Shown: piece after piece, positions 34,762 to 44,288 of the stretch | Layout of the letters: each line of letters begins with the position of its first letter | Numbering within the stretch: the first letter of the stretch is position 1 | Source of the DNA: Acinetobacter calcoaceticus | GTDB lineage: Bacteria > Pseudomonadota > Gammaproteobacteria > Pseudomonadales > Moraxellaceae | Direction of reading: 5' to 3' | Length of the DNA: 64,000 bases | Assembly: GCF_900520355.1 (NCBI RefSeq) | Contig: NZ_LS999521.1 | Location: 3,870,115 to 3,934,114 of the forward strand | Notes under the pieces: model-generated | The model's database searches: none | The model's input: only the letters and a program-made list of their open reading frames with translations | Told to the model about the DNA's origin: nothing | Program-made: the position numbers and the translations under genes

Positions 34762-35832
34762 TTAGCTATTTTTATCCCAGAACTTTCTAAAGTTTTTACT
34801 GAACTCGATGGTGTAGCGTTTGGCCTTTTTAGAAATAGGCGTCAAATTTATAAATCCATGAGTTTGATCTGCGTATTCTTCATAATGCATTTTGACGCCA
34901 TTTTGGCGTAGCTTATAACTATAGATTTTTCCTTCATCATGTAATACGTCATGCCCAGCAGTAATCACAAAAGCCGGTGGATTCTTTTTCAAGTTACCAT
35001 AGGTTGGAGAAATAATAGGATCGTCTAACTCTACATTATGCTGAGTTGCATAATATTGAGTGACATTATTGATATCTTTATCTGTTAAAACTAATCCTTC
35101 GTTATAGGCATAGAAGGATGGATGTCGGCTCTTGAAATCCACTGCAGGGTAAATAAGAAGTTGTGCCTGTGGAGCATACGGTTTATTTACTGATCTTTGA
35201 GCCACGACTGTACTGATGTTTCCACCTGCACTATCACCTGCTACAGCAATTCGACCTTTTAATATTTTTAATTGTCTACGATTTTGATATACCCAAGCCA
35301 AAGCATCTTCACAGGATTGGATTAAATGTTGAGGAGAAACCTCAGGTGCAAGAGGATAATCAATACTGAGTACTTGTACTTTTGCATATTTTGCTAATAA
35401 GCGGCAAACCTCATCATGAGTATCTAATCCACCCACAACAAATCCCCCTCCGTGATAGAAAACAAGAAGAGGTAATTTTTTACTAGGTGCCGGATGATAG
35501 TGTCTTGCGAAAACAGTTCCGCTTTGGAGCGGTAACCGAATATCTTCTACTGAATCAATATCTGTTGATTTCTGGCGTATAGCCAGCATTTGAGTATCGA
35601 ACAGCCTTCTAGATTCAATTGGGTCTGAACCAATGAAACCGATACGACCCTGTTTAATTTGTACAGCCATCATACATTTAGTAAATGAGTCGAGATCTGG
35701 ATATTGGTAAGAATATCCAAGAATTTTGGCAAGTGATTCTTGAGCTAATCGAGGTAACTTATCAAGAGCTCGAGCAGCGGGGCCTTGGCCCTTATCTAGC
35801 AATGTTTGAATTTTTTGATTGAATGCTGTCAT
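34762..35832 (-). CDS. Alpha/beta hydrolase, hormone-sensitive lipase family
   Basis: 356 aa from ATG 35832, chosen because GGAGATAGGC lies just upstream (an in-frame ATG at 35844 would sit on that site). HSL-type oxyanion motif FYHGGGFVVGG near residue 123, nucleophile GDSAGG near 195, and the C-terminal catalytic Asp and His (HDVLHDE near 292, HGFINL near 323). An esterase or lipase on short-chain esters. N-terminal about 60 residues are a cap. Cytoplasmic, no signal. Physiological substrate unknown. Confidence 0.9.
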   Translation of the reverse strand: MTAFNQKIQTLLDKGQGPAARALDKLPRLAQESLAKILGYSYQYPDLDSFTKCMMAVQIKQGRIGFIGSDPIESRRLFDTQMLAIRQKSTDIDSVEDIRLPLQSGTVFARHYHPAPSKKLPLLVFYHGGGFVVGGLDTHDEVCRLLAKYAKVQVLSIDYPLAPEVSPQHLIQSCEDALAWVYQNRRQLKILKGRIAVAGDSAGGNISTVVAQRSVNKPYAPQAQLLIYPAVDFKSRHPSFYAYNEGLVLTDKDINNVTQYYATQHNVELDDPIISPTYGNLKKNPPAFVITAGHDVLHDEGKIYSYKLRQNGVKMHYEEYADQTHGFINLTPISKKAKRYTIEFSKNFRKFWDKNS

Positions 35833-36043
35833 GCCTATCTCCATGAATTCCTCTTATCCTTCATATTTTCTACAGAATTCTATTGTTATTTGACTATATT
35901 CGCATACAACTCATGTAATCAAGATACAAAGGTAAAACCCAAATTACGCTAATCTGATTTAAAGCAAATGTCATTAACAAATGTGTCACTTAAAACAGGA
36001 CTTTTTTGCCAATTATTGTTACCAGACAAAAAGAGGTACGGTT

Positions 36044-36397
36044 ATGTCAACAAAATTAGTAGTTACTTTATTAGCAACCAGTCTTTTAACTGTAGGCTGT
36101 GTGGCTTATACGGATGACCCTTCTTATCGTGGTGGTTATGGTTACCATGATACTAATCGCTATGATGGACGTCGATATAATGATTGGGAACGAAAACGTT
36201 GGGAAGAACGTCAAAGAATATATGAACAACAACGAAGAGTTGCTCGCGAACAGGACCGAAACCGTCATGAATGGGATAAAAGACGCCATGACGAGGATAA
36301 AAAACACCGTGATGACGATAAAAGACGCCACGAGTGGGATAAAAGACGAGTAGAAGATCGTGATCATAATCGTCGAGATTCTCGTCATGATGACTAA
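36044..36397 (+). CDS. Lipoprotein with long charged repeat tail
   Basis: 117 aa from ATG 36044 (AAGAGG 7 bp upstream). Lipobox LLTVGC near residue 19. After a Gly/Tyr linker the rest is almost all Arg, Asp, Glu, Lys and His, with an RHEWDKRR-type block twice and RHDEDKKHRDDDKR between them. It will be a very charged extended helix or disordered peptide tethered to a membrane. No known family recognised. Followed by a strong terminator, so monocistronic. Confidence 0.78.
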   Translation: MSTKLVVTLLATSLLTVGCVAYTDDPSYRGGYGYHDTNRYDGRRYNDWERKRWEERQRIYEQQRRVAREQDRNRHEWDKRRHDEDKKHRDDDKRRHEWDKRRVEDRDHNRRDSRHDD

Positions 36398-36411
36398 ATT
36401 CTTTACTATAT

Positions 36412-36450
36412 AAAAAGCCCCAATAAGCTACGTCTTTTGGGGCTTTTTTG
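36412..36450 (+). terminator. Terminator of the charged lipoprotein gene
   Basis: AAAAAGCCCCAA at 36412-36423 pairs with 36437-36448; T6 follows. Confidence 0.9.
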
Positions 36451-36564
36451 AGAATTCTAAACTCTCTTAATTATAGAATAATGAGTAGCAGCTCATTTCA
36501 TATATAAATCGGCATCTTGAATATATGTATTCTATAATCTTTTAGCTGTTCTTATCGCTAAGAA

Positions 36565-36795
36565 TTACTGAGCAGTTGCAGAACCTGAAACTGAACCTGA
36601 AGCACCAGCATCAACTTGACCTGGTTGTGCCTGGCCAGAAACGCCAGCATCAACACCTACACCAGCTTCTACGCCAGATGGGCTAGCACTTGTTTGAGCA
36701 GAACCTGATGCATTTAAACCAGCTTCAGATGCACAACCAACAGCTGTAAAAGCAACACCAGCAAGTACTACAGAGATAAGACCTAATTTTTTCAT
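36565..36795 (-). CDS. Small Ala/Gly/Ser-rich lipoprotein, 76 aa
   Basis: Start ATG 36795 follows AAAGGAAAATGATT. Signal MKKLGLISVVLAGVAFTAVGC with a VGC lipobox near residue 21. The mature 55 residues are low complexity: repeated SG/GSA and GVxAGVSGQAQPGQVDAG units, no cysteine beyond the lipid anchor, almost no charge. Function unknown. Surface or periplasmic tether is the most that can be said. Confidence 0.72.
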   Translation of the reverse strand: MKKLGLISVVLAGVAFTAVGCASEAGLNASGSAQTSASPSGVEAGVGVDAGVSGQAQPGQVDAGASGSVSGSATAQ

Positions 36796-36834
36796 AATCA
36801 TTTTCCTTTCATTACGACAAACACTTAAATGCAA

Positions 36835-37129
36835 AGTTCATCTTCGCGCTGCCTATAATTCACAATTTTTTTTTCTGGCGTGCGTATCATTGGTTGTCTT
36901 TTGTAGTAATAGAAGTACAAATTGTGCAATTTTTTATTAAATTCACTTCCCTACCCTTACTCCTATCTTTTATATAAATGCTTGAGGCTAAGCTTTTGTT
37001 TAACTTTATCAATTTCTAATTTTTATACTGCCCTTTTTATTGGCTTAAAAAATTTCTCTTTATAGAAACGCAATATAAGGTACGTAGACTGTTACATAGA
37101 TTTTTCGCTTAAAAAATCCTCTTTCCCAT
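36835..37129. other. Gene-free AT-rich stretch
   Basis: Upstream region of the small lipoprotein gene and downstream region of the MBL gene. I see no ORF with a ribosome-binding site and no RNA I can name. Confidence 0.5.
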
Positions 37130-37130
37130 A

Positions 37131-37163
37131 AAAAAGCCGTGTATAGATCACGGCTTTTTTTTT
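37131..37163 (-). terminator. Terminator of the MBL-fold gene
   Basis: AAAAAGCCGTG / CACGGCTTTTT stem with 7-nt loop; A/T runs on both sides, 27 bp beyond the stop. Confidence 0.88.
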
Positions 37164-37189
37164 AAAAATTTAAGATATATGGCTTTAAA

Positions 37190-38056
37190 TTATGGCCATT
37201 GCATCTCGCCTTTTACAACTTTTGCACCTAACTCGAGGCTATCCACACTTTTTAAGGCTGGATATTGTTTTTGCATGAGCTGACTCAATTCACTAGCATT
37301 CTTACTTACTTTGGCTGCTTTCTCATAACTCTTGAGATAATCGATCGAAAAGTTAACTGCATTCAAACCTTGTGGAGCGCCCTCAACCATATGGGCAGGA
37401 ACTACGGTTTGAGGTTGAAGAGCTTTGATACTTTCTAGAGATTGAATCACTTCAGCACGATCTTTAGTTTTAGGAGTATCTGCCATCCATAAATGGATAC
37501 CTGAAGATACTGGAATACCGCCTACTACTGCTTTTGCAGAAGGAATCCACAAATAAGTAAGATCCTTTTTACCTTTAATTTCAATTGCTTCATTCTCAAG
37601 TTTTAAAGTTTTGGCAGTGTAAGCTTTAGGCACAATAATTTGGCTAGGTGCATTGGCACCCATTTGTGGTCCCCAATATTTCACTTTCAGTGCTTGAGTA
37701 TCTTGAATATGTTTAACGGTTTCCGGAGTTGCAATGATTTGTACATTTGGAAAATATTGTTTAAATACATCTAATCCGAAATAGAAGTCTGGGTCACCAT
37801 AACTTACGAAAATTGTTTTTAAAGTTTTACCACTATCAAGGATATCAGCCGCAATACGTAATGCTTCAGATTTTGAGAATTGCGCATTCACTAATAAAAC
37901 TTCTTTATCACCTTCAATTAAAGTGGAAGTCACTCCAAAATGTTCTGGTTTAGCCAGAAAATTCTGGATTTTTAGATCCTGTGCAAAAGCTGAGGAAGCC
38001 ATCGTTAAAGTTGTGGCAGTTGCTAGGGCTGAAGCAGTTAATTTAAAAAGTTTCAT
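37190..38056 (-). CDS. Exported metallo-beta-lactamase-fold protein, degenerate metal site
   Basis: 288 aa. Signal peptide 1-25 (ending SSAFA), then an MBL-type alpha-beta sandwich. Where functional members have HxHxDHxxG, this protein reads VSYGDPDFYFGL near residue 84: the three metal-binding histidines are Tyr, Asp and Phe while the Asp and Gly remain. A later VPAHMVEG near 220 keeps one His. Probably a non-hydrolytic or altered-metal homologue. Divergent from a LysR-type regulator 107 bp away, which may control it. Confidence 0.85.
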   Translation of the reverse strand: MKLFKLTASALATATTLTMASSAFAQDLKIQNFLAKPEHFGVTSTLIEGDKEVLLVNAQFSKSEALRIAADILDSGKTLKTIFVSYGDPDFYFGLDVFKQYFPNVQIIATPETVKHIQDTQALKVKYWGPQMGANAPSQIIVPKAYTAKTLKLENEAIEIKGKKDLTYLWIPSAKAVVGGIPVSSGIHLWMADTPKTKDRAEVIQSLESIKALQPQTVVPAHMVEGAPQGLNAVNFSIDYLKSYEKAAKVSKNASELSQLMQKQYPALKSVDSLELGAKVVKGEMQWP

Positions 38057-38163
38057 TGTGTATTCTCCAATTTCATAAAGAACACTTTAAATTGCAATTC
38101 CTGCAAGATAAATGCCCAAAATTAAGATAAACTGTTGCATATATTGTAATAATGATAAAGCAT

Positions 38164-39057
38164 ATGGATACTTTAAAAGCCATACAGGTCTTTGTTTCTA
38201 TTGCTCAGCACGGCAATTTAACCAAAGCCGCCGAGCATCTTAATTATTCCCGTGCCATGGTTTCTCGCTATCTTGAACACCTAGAGCATACATTCTCAAC
38301 TCGACTATTTCAGCGGAATACCCGAAAAATATCTCTCACTCCAGCCGGTGAAAAAGCCCTACTCTACTGCGAAAATATTTTACAACAACAACAACTTCTA
38401 CAAGAGCTGGCAGCACCCGAACAACATAACGGTACGATTCGCTTTACCTGTGGTTTATTTTTATTTCAATTGGGTGTTGGGGAATGTATTCGTCAATTTA
38501 AAAAACAACATCCACATATTCAATTTGACGTATATCTTACTGAAAATACAATTGACTTGATTGATGCACAGGTCGATTTAGCCTTGCGTATAACGCAAAA
38601 AGTTGCAGATGGATTAATTGCGAGACCAGTCTGTCAGATCGAATCGATATTTTGTGCTCATCCAGACTATTTAAAAGAGCATAGTCCCCTCTCTCACCCA
38701 AGACAACTTATTCAATATGAATGTTTAACTCACCATAGCCAACATCAATTTTGGACACTTTTTGATGAAGAACAACAACCGCAGAATTATCCTTTAAACG
38801 TCACCTTTAAAAGTAATGATGTAAATGCTGTTTATGATATGTGTCTACATGCCCAAGGTGTGGCTATGTTGCCGTCACTATTAGTTAAAAAAGATTTAAA
38901 AGAAAAACGCTTAGTTCCTTTATTTAAAAACTTTTCAGCTCCGGAATTAAGTCTGTCAGTGGTATATGCATCGAGGCAACATTTACCCAAAATAACGCAG
39001 GAATTTATTGCTTTTATGATCGAAAATTTAGATTTTTACTTAAAACCGCAAAATTAA
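38164..39057 (+). CDS. LysR-family transcriptional regulator
   Basis: 297 aa from ATG 38164 (MDTLKAIQVFVSIAQHGNLT), the usual LysR opening; an in-frame ATG 12 bp earlier is possible. N-terminal winged HTH (AAEHLNYSRAMVSRYLEHLEHTFSTRLFQRNTRKISLT) and a C-terminal substrate-binding domain (about 90-295). Divergently placed from the MBL-fold gene, the classical arrangement for a LysR regulator and its target. Inducer unknown. Confidence 0.9.
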   Translation: MDTLKAIQVFVSIAQHGNLTKAAEHLNYSRAMVSRYLEHLEHTFSTRLFQRNTRKISLTPAGEKALLYCENILQQQQLLQELAAPEQHNGTIRFTCGLFLFQLGVGECIRQFKKQHPHIQFDVYLTENTIDLIDAQVDLALRITQKVADGLIARPVCQIESIFCAHPDYLKEHSPLSHPRQLIQYECLTHHSQHQFWTLFDEEQQPQNYPLNVTFKSNDVNAVYDMCLHAQGVAMLPSLLVKKDLKEKRLVPLFKNFSAPELSLSVVYASRQHLPKITQEFIAFMIENLDFYLKPQN

Positions 39058-39079
39058 AAGTTTTAAATTGCCGTGTACG

Positions 39080-39106
39080 CTTGAATTTTTAGGCAATGCC
39101 CATACT
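39080..39106 (+). promoter_or_regulatory. Sigma-32-like promoter of grpE
   Basis: CTTGAAT, 11-bp spacer, then GCCCATACT, close to the heat-shock consensus CTTGAAA-N11-16-CCCCATnT, about 115 bp before the grpE start. Confidence 0.65.
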
Positions 39107-39219
39107 TCATCCCTATTAATGAATTACAGCATATGCATGGCAGTTCAGATTTTACACAGTAAATACTGATGCCAAAAGGACTGTACATGTTTAAAAACCC
39201 ATTTAAACGGAGATCATCA

Positions 39220-39774
39220 ATGGCTAATGAGCAAAATGAGCAAGCTCAAGACATTCAACACGAGCAAGCAGAGCAATCTAATGAGCAAACTCAGGCTGAA
39301 GGTGGAGAGCAAGCAAACGACGTTACCGTTGAATCTTTACAAGCGCAAATCACTAAATTAGAAGAAAGTCTTAAACTTGAAAAAGCACGTACAGCAAATG
39401 CTGTTTACGAAGCACAAAAGAGTGTAGAGCGTATTCAACGTGAGTCAGAAAAGCATAAAGAAACTGTGCTTGAAAAATTTGCAAAAGAATTACTGGATTC
39501 TGTAGACAATCTAGAGCGCGCAATTCAAGCCGCTGGTGATGAAGAAACACCAGTACTTGAAGGTATTAAATTAACCTTGAAGTCACTGTTAACTGCGCTT
39601 GAAAAATTTGGCGTTGTAGAAGCTGACACTAAAAATGGTTTCAATGCAGATTTACATCAAGCAGTCGGTATTGATCCAAATGCTAAAGCGAATGAAATCG
39701 GTACTGTTTTACAAAAAGGCTATACCTTAAATGGCCGCTTATTGCGCCCTGCTATGGTTATGGTCGGTCAATAA
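39220..39774 (+). CDS. grpE: Nucleotide exchange factor GrpE
   Basis: 184 aa from ATG 39220 (ACGGAG 7 bp upstream); an in-frame ATG at 39169 is less well supported. The first 45 residues are Glu/Gln-rich and disordered, followed by a long coiled coil (45-105) and the C-terminal beta domain ending [18 protein letters not shown]. Releases ADP from DnaK. Precedes dnaK by 118 bp. Signals resembling sigma-32 promoters lie before both genes. Confidence 0.96.
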   Translation: MANEQNEQAQDIQHEQAEQSNEQTQAEGGEQANDVTVESLQAQITKLEESLKLEKARTANAVYEAQKSVERIQRESEKHKETVLEKFAKELLDSVDNLERAIQAAGDEETPVLEGIKLTLKSLLTALEKFGVVEADTKNGFNADLHQAVGIDPNAKANEIGTVLQKGYTLNGRLLRPAMVMVGQ

Positions 39775-39815
39775 GTAAATTTTTGAGAGTTTTTAGATTT
39801 TTTTTAGCTAAAATG

Positions 39816-39843
39816 CTTGAAAAAAATAGATTCACTCTCATAT
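39816..39843 (+). promoter_or_regulatory. Possible sigma-32-like promoter of dnaK
   Basis: CTTGAAA, then 13 bp, then TCTCATAT, a partial match to CCCCATnT, 50 bp before dnaK. Weaker than the grpE candidate. Confidence 0.45.
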
Positions 39844-39892
39844 CGGATAACAAGCAAAAACATTGCAAAAGAATTTTTGAGGAAAACGTCAC

Positions 39893-41833
39893 ATGGCAAA
39901 AATTATTGGTATTGACTTAGGTACTACCAACTCATGCGTTGCTGTACTTGAAGGCGATAAAGTAAAAGTAATCGAAAACGCTGAAGGCACACGTACAACT
40001 CCATCGATCATCGCTTATAAAGATGGCGAGATCTTGGTTGGTCAAAGCGCTAAGCGTCAGGCAGTAACTAACCCGAAAAATACATTATTCGCTATTAAGC
40101 GTTTAATTGGTCGTCGTTATGAAGATCAAGCAGTACAAAAAGACATCGGCCTTGTACCTTATAAAATCATCAAAGCTGATAATGGTGATGCTTGGGTAGA
40201 AGTAAACGATAAAAAATTAGCACCTCAACAGATCTCTGCTGAAATCTTGAAAAAGATGAAGAAAACTGCAGAAGACTATTTAGGTGAAACAGTTACAGAA
40301 GCAGTTATTACTGTTCCTGCTTACTTTAATGATGCTCAACGTCAAGCAACTAAAGATGCGGGTAAAATTGCTGGCTTAGATGTTAAACGTATCATTAACG
40401 AACCAACTGCTGCTGCACTTGCGTTCGGTATGGACAAAAAAGAAGGTGACCGTAAAATTGCTGTTTACGACTTAGGTGGTGGTACTTTTGACGTATCAAT
40501 CATTGAAATCGCAGATCTTGATGGCGACCAACAAATCGAAGTGTTATCAACAAATGGTGATACTTTCCTTGGTGGTGAAGACTTTGATAACGCTTTAATT
40601 GAATTCTTGGTTGAAGAATTTAAGAAAGAACAAAGTGTGAACTTGAAAAATGATCCACTTGCATTACAACGTTTGAAAGAAGCTGCTGAAAAAGCAAAAA
40701 TCGAGCTTTCTTCATCGAATGCAACTGAAATCAACCTTCCATATATCACTGCTGATGCGACTGGTCCTAAACACTTAGTGATCAATGTAACACGTGCAAA
40801 ACTCGAAGGTTTGGTTGCTGATTTAGTTGCTCGTACAATTGAGCCTTGTCGTATCGCGCTTAAAGATGCTGGTCTTTCGACTTCTGACATCTCTGACGTA
40901 ATTTTAGTTGGTGGTCAGTCTCGTATGCCGCTTGTACAACAAAAAGTACAAGAATTCTTTGGTAAAGAGCCACGTAAAGACGTAAACCCTGATGAAGCAG
41001 TTGCAATTGGTGCTGCGATTCAAGGTGCGGTATTGTCTGGTGACAAAACTGACGTTCTTTTATTAGACGTAACACCATTAACTTTAGGTATTGAAACAAT
41101 GGGTGGTGTATTAACACCAATCATTGAGAAAAACACGACGATTCCTGCGAAGAAATCACAAGTGTTCTCTACTGCTGCTGACAACCAGCCTGCTGTAGAC
41201 ATTTCTGTTTACCAAGGTGAACGTAAGATGGCTCAACAAAACAAATTGTTGGGTAACTTCCAATTAGGTGACATTCCACCTGCTCCACGTGGTGTGCCAC
41301 AAATTGAAGTATCTTTCGACATCAATGCTGATGGTATCTTGAAAGTATCTGCTAAAGATAAGAGCACTGGTAAAGAGCAATCGATCCAGATTAAAGCAAA
41401 CTCAGGTTTGTCTGATGCTGAAATCGAAGCAATGATTAAAGATGCTGAAGCGAATGCTGAAGAAGATCGTAAGTTTGAAGAACTTGCAAAAGCTCGTAAC
41501 GAAGCTGATGCATTAATTTCAAGCTCGAACAAAGCAGTTAAAGATCTTGGTGATAAAGTTACTGAAGATGAAAAAACAGCTGTAAGTACTGCGGTTTCTG
41601 AACTTGAATTAGCAACCAAAGAAAATGATGTTGAAGATATCAAAGCTAAAACTGAAGCTTTACAAAACATCTTAATGCCTATCACTCAACGTGCTTATGA
41701 ACAAGCACAGCAAGCTGGTGGTGCAGAAGGCTTTGATCCAAATGCATTCCAAGGTGGCGATGCAGGTCAACAAAAAGCTGATGATGGCGTTGTGGATGCA
41801 GAGTTTACTGAAGTTAAAGATGACAAAAAATAA
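39893..41833 (+). CDS. dnaK: Hsp70 chaperone DnaK
   Basis: 646 aa. ATPase domain 1-385 with [31 protein letters not shown] and [11 protein letters not shown]; linker [14 protein letters not shown]; substrate domain to about 510; helical lid and a Gly/Asp-rich tail. Refolds stress-damaged and new proteins with DnaJ and GrpE. dnaJ is not in the window. A terminator follows the stop by 15 bp, so dnaJ is not cotranscribed here. Confidence 0.98.
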   Translation: MAKIIGIDLGTTNSCVAVLEGDKVKVIENAEGTRTTPSIIAYKDGEILVGQSAKRQAVTNPKNTLFAIKRLIGRRYEDQAVQKDIGLVPYKIIKADNGDAWVEVNDKKLAPQQISAEILKKMKKTAEDYLGETVTEAVITVPAYFNDAQRQATKDAGKIAGLDVKRIINEPTAAALAFGMDKKEGDRKIAVYDLGGGTFDVSIIEIADLDGDQQIEVLSTNGDTFLGGEDFDNALIEFLVEEFKKEQSVNLKNDPLALQRLKEAAEKAKIELSSSNATEINLPYITADATGPKHLVINVTRAKLEGLVADLVARTIEPCRIALKDAGLSTSDISDVILVGGQSRMPLVQQKVQEFFGKEPRKDVNPDEAVAIGAAIQGAVLSGDKTDVLLLDVTPLTLGIETMGGVLTPIIEKNTTIPAKKSQVFSTAADNQPAVDISVYQGERKMAQQNKLLGNFQLGDIPPAPRGVPQIEVSFDINADGILKVSAKDKSTGKEQSIQIKANSGLSDAEIEAMIKDAEANAEEDRKFEELAKARNEADALISSSNKAVKDLGDKVTEDEKTAVSTAVSELELATKENDVEDIKAKTEALQNILMPITQRAYEQAQQAGGAEGFDPNAFQGGDAGQQKADDGVVDAEFTEVKDDKK

Positions 41834-41848
41834 TTTGTTTCTTTAATA

Positions 41849-41877
41849 AAAAAACCGCGCTTAGGCGCGGTTTTTTT
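41849..41877 (+). terminator. Terminator of dnaK
   Basis: AAAACCGCGC and its complement around a TTAG loop, T7 after; strong GC stem. Confidence 0.95.
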
Positions 41878-42165
41878 ATTGGTTACAAAAAATAACAATA
41901 GCTTTTTTAAGTATATTTTTTAATTGTCTAATGTCAAAAAAGTCAATTATAAAAACTAATCTATTAATTATAAAAAAGATTTTATATAGTAAAATACATT
42001 GTTACTTATTCCATTAATTATTCCATTATTGCCAAGTGTAAAAACATCTTTTTCAATTTTTGTACCAAGATCACAAAGCTCGCCCACTCTCTTGTCTTTT
42101 TTATCATTTTGACGAAATTGATTAAGTAGCTAACAATAAGATTTATTTATATTTTTTATTTTGCC

Positions 42166-43083
42166 ATGAAAAAATTTCTATGGTGGGGATTGAGCTTGTG
42201 TTTATGCATAGGCTTTCAAACGAAGATCTTTGCTCAAAGTAATCTACCAATGGGTTCATCTCATCAACCTTTGAAGTATCAAATTGCTTTTATTGACCCA
42301 CGGTTTCAACTCACTAAAGAACAATTTATTGAAGTAAGCCAACAAGCTGCTGAAATCTGGCACAAAGAGACTGGAAAAACCTATTTTATTTATGATTCAG
42401 GAGCACAGTTATCAGTTAACTTAATTTATGATGATCATCAAATGATGAAAAGTGAGCAACAGGAAAATTTAAATACACTTTTGCAAAAGCAGGAACAATG
42501 GCGCATTAAAAATGAAGAGATTATCTTAAACAAACAAGAAATTGATCAGCTATCATCAGATTTAAACAAAAAAAAGATCAGTCTAAAAGCTGAGTTTGAA
42601 CAATATCAACGAGAAGTGACACGCTTTAATCAAGGAGAACAACGATACTATCGTGCCGATGAGTTAAAAGAGCAGCAAAATCAACTACAGCAAAAATCTG
42701 GAAATCTGCAAAACGAATCAAATAATTTAAATATTAAAATTCAATTGCTTAATGCAAAAATTAAAGATCTAAATCAAGAGCAAAGTGATTTAACGACTTT
42801 AATGACACAATTTAAGCTAGAGCAAAAAGCCAGTATTCAGCCTTTTCATAAAGGCCTATTTAGTCAAAACCAAATTCAAATTTATGGTTATACTTCTTTA
42901 AATGATTTACGTTTGACCCTTGCTCATGAGTTTGGTCATGCTTTAGGATTAAAACATACTACTGATCCTAAATCTTTAATGTACCCGCGTTTAAAAGAGC
43001 AAGATATCCATAATTTCAAATTAACAGATTCAGATTTAGAGTTATTAGGCTCTATTTATAGTTCAATTAAGGAAAATCATTAA
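42166..43083 (+). CDS. Matrixin-like zinc metalloprotease with coiled coil, copy 1
   Basis: 305 aa. Signal peptide about 1-23 (MKKFLWWGLSLCLCIGFQTKIFA). Residues 35-90 give the first part of a metzincin fold (YKIAFIDPRF-like start, VSQQAAEIWHKETGKTYFIY, LSVNLIYDD). Residues 90-230 are a Gln/Lys/Glu-rich predicted coiled coil. The zinc motif LAHEFGHALGLKHT (HExxHxxGxxH) is near 257, followed by the Met-turn SLMYPRL. So an exported M10-type protease with the catalytic domain split by a coiled-coil insert. No good ribosome-binding site. A paralogue follows in tandem. Confidence 0.85.
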   Translation: MKKFLWWGLSLCLCIGFQTKIFAQSNLPMGSSHQPLKYQIAFIDPRFQLTKEQFIEVSQQAAEIWHKETGKTYFIYDSGAQLSVNLIYDDHQMMKSEQQENLNTLLQKQEQWRIKNEEIILNKQEIDQLSSDLNKKKISLKAEFEQYQREVTRFNQGEQRYYRADELKEQQNQLQQKSGNLQNESNNLNIKIQLLNAKIKDLNQEQSDLTTLMTQFKLEQKASIQPFHKGLFSQNQIQIYGYTSLNDLRLTLAHEFGHALGLKHTTDPKSLMYPRLKEQDIHNFKLTDSDLELLGSIYSSIKENH

Positions 43084-43269
43084 AGTTAAATGATTAAAAA
43101 AACTAAACAAAACCAAATATATTGAATTTTTTCTAAAAAATAATTTGGCATTTGGTAAAAAATAACGAGACTAAAGTCTCATTTATTTATTGAAATTGTA
43201 TATTTTTTGATTGATTTTTCACTTTATATTCTTATAATACGTTTTTTTAAAATCTCCCCCCCATCAATT

Positions 43270-44175
43270 ATGCGTTTAACATCTTTGTTACTAGGCGTAG
43301 CCTTTGCTTTTTCTAATTTTCAGGCTAATGCTAATCTTGCTACTCCCGCTCATACTCAAATCCAGCAAAAAACAGGTCAGCATCTGACTTATAAAATTGC
43401 TGAAATTGATCCACGTTTTGGTTTAAGCCAAGATCAATTGATTCAAATTAGCCAACAAGCTGCGGATATTTGGAAACAAGGCACTGGTCAGGATTATTTT
43501 ACTTATGATCCAAATGCAAAGTTAGAAATTCGTCTAGTTTATGATAATGGCCAAAGTCGTTCTGAACAGCGTCAAAAAATTGCAGCTCAGTTTCAACAAG
43601 AACAGCAACGTGTAATTGATGAACAGCAAAAAATTAAGCAATTGAAACAAACACTTGGTCAAACTCAATCTGACCTTGAAAATAAAAAGCAGATTTTGAA
43701 TGGCAAATTGAAAAATCTTGACCAGCAAATGATGCAGCTTAACCAAGGTAAATTAGCGCCTGAATATAGTGCTAAATCTTTGGTTAAAACTCAGCAAGAT
43801 TTGCAAAAGCAAACTGTTGCTTTAAAGAAAGAAATTGCTGCATATAATGAGCAAGCTAAAGATTTAAATACTAAAGTTACTCACTTTAATCAGATTAATA
43901 ATGAGTTTAATGATTCATTAAACCAATTTAAGCAAAATGCTCAAGCGGATGTCTTTAAAAAAGGTATCTATAACGGCAAACAAATTGTGATTTACGAGTT
44001 TAAGTCTATTGATGATTTGCGTTTAACGATTGCTCATGAGTTAGGACATGCGCTTGGTTTAAAACACAGTGATCAACCAAATGCATTGATGTACTCAGTT
44101 CGTAAAGATGGTGACAAAAAAATCACTGGTCTTACCGATGCTGATCGCGATCTATTGAGTACTTTACCTCAATAA
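43270..44175 (+). CDS. Matrixin-like zinc metalloprotease with coiled coil, copy 2
   Basis: 301 aa from ATG 43270; signal peptide about 1-22 (MRLTSLLLGVAFAFSNFQANA). Same plan as copy 1: LTYKIAEIDPRFGLSQDQLIQISQQAADIW, a strand LEIRLVYDN, a long Gln/Lys-rich coiled coil (about 95-220), then IAHELGHALGLKHS and Met-turn NALMYSV. Identity with copy 1 is highest at the two ends and lower in the coil. No recognisable ribosome-binding site; the upstream sequence CCCCCCCAT is unusual. Substrate unknown. Confidence 0.85.
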   Translation: MRLTSLLLGVAFAFSNFQANANLATPAHTQIQQKTGQHLTYKIAEIDPRFGLSQDQLIQISQQAADIWKQGTGQDYFTYDPNAKLEIRLVYDNGQSRSEQRQKIAAQFQQEQQRVIDEQQKIKQLKQTLGQTQSDLENKKQILNGKLKNLDQQMMQLNQGKLAPEYSAKSLVKTQQDLQKQTVALKKEIAAYNEQAKDLNTKVTHFNQINNEFNDSLNQFKQNAQADVFKKGIYNGKQIVIYEFKSIDDLRLTIAHELGHALGLKHSDQPNALMYSVRKDGDKKITGLTDADRDLLSTLPQ

Positions 44176-44288
44176 TTAAGAACTTGATATAAAATGATGT
44201 ATCTATTTCTAAATAGATACATCGAAATTCATGTCAAAGTCATGTTATTGTGGTCATCAAAGCTAACGAAAATAGAATGGAGATGAAG

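Noticed and set aside
36086..36388. 100-codon ORF opposite the charged lipoprotein
   Set aside because: Hydrophobic reading is the mirror of Asp/Arg/His-rich codons; the plus-strand frame has the lipobox and ribosome-binding site.
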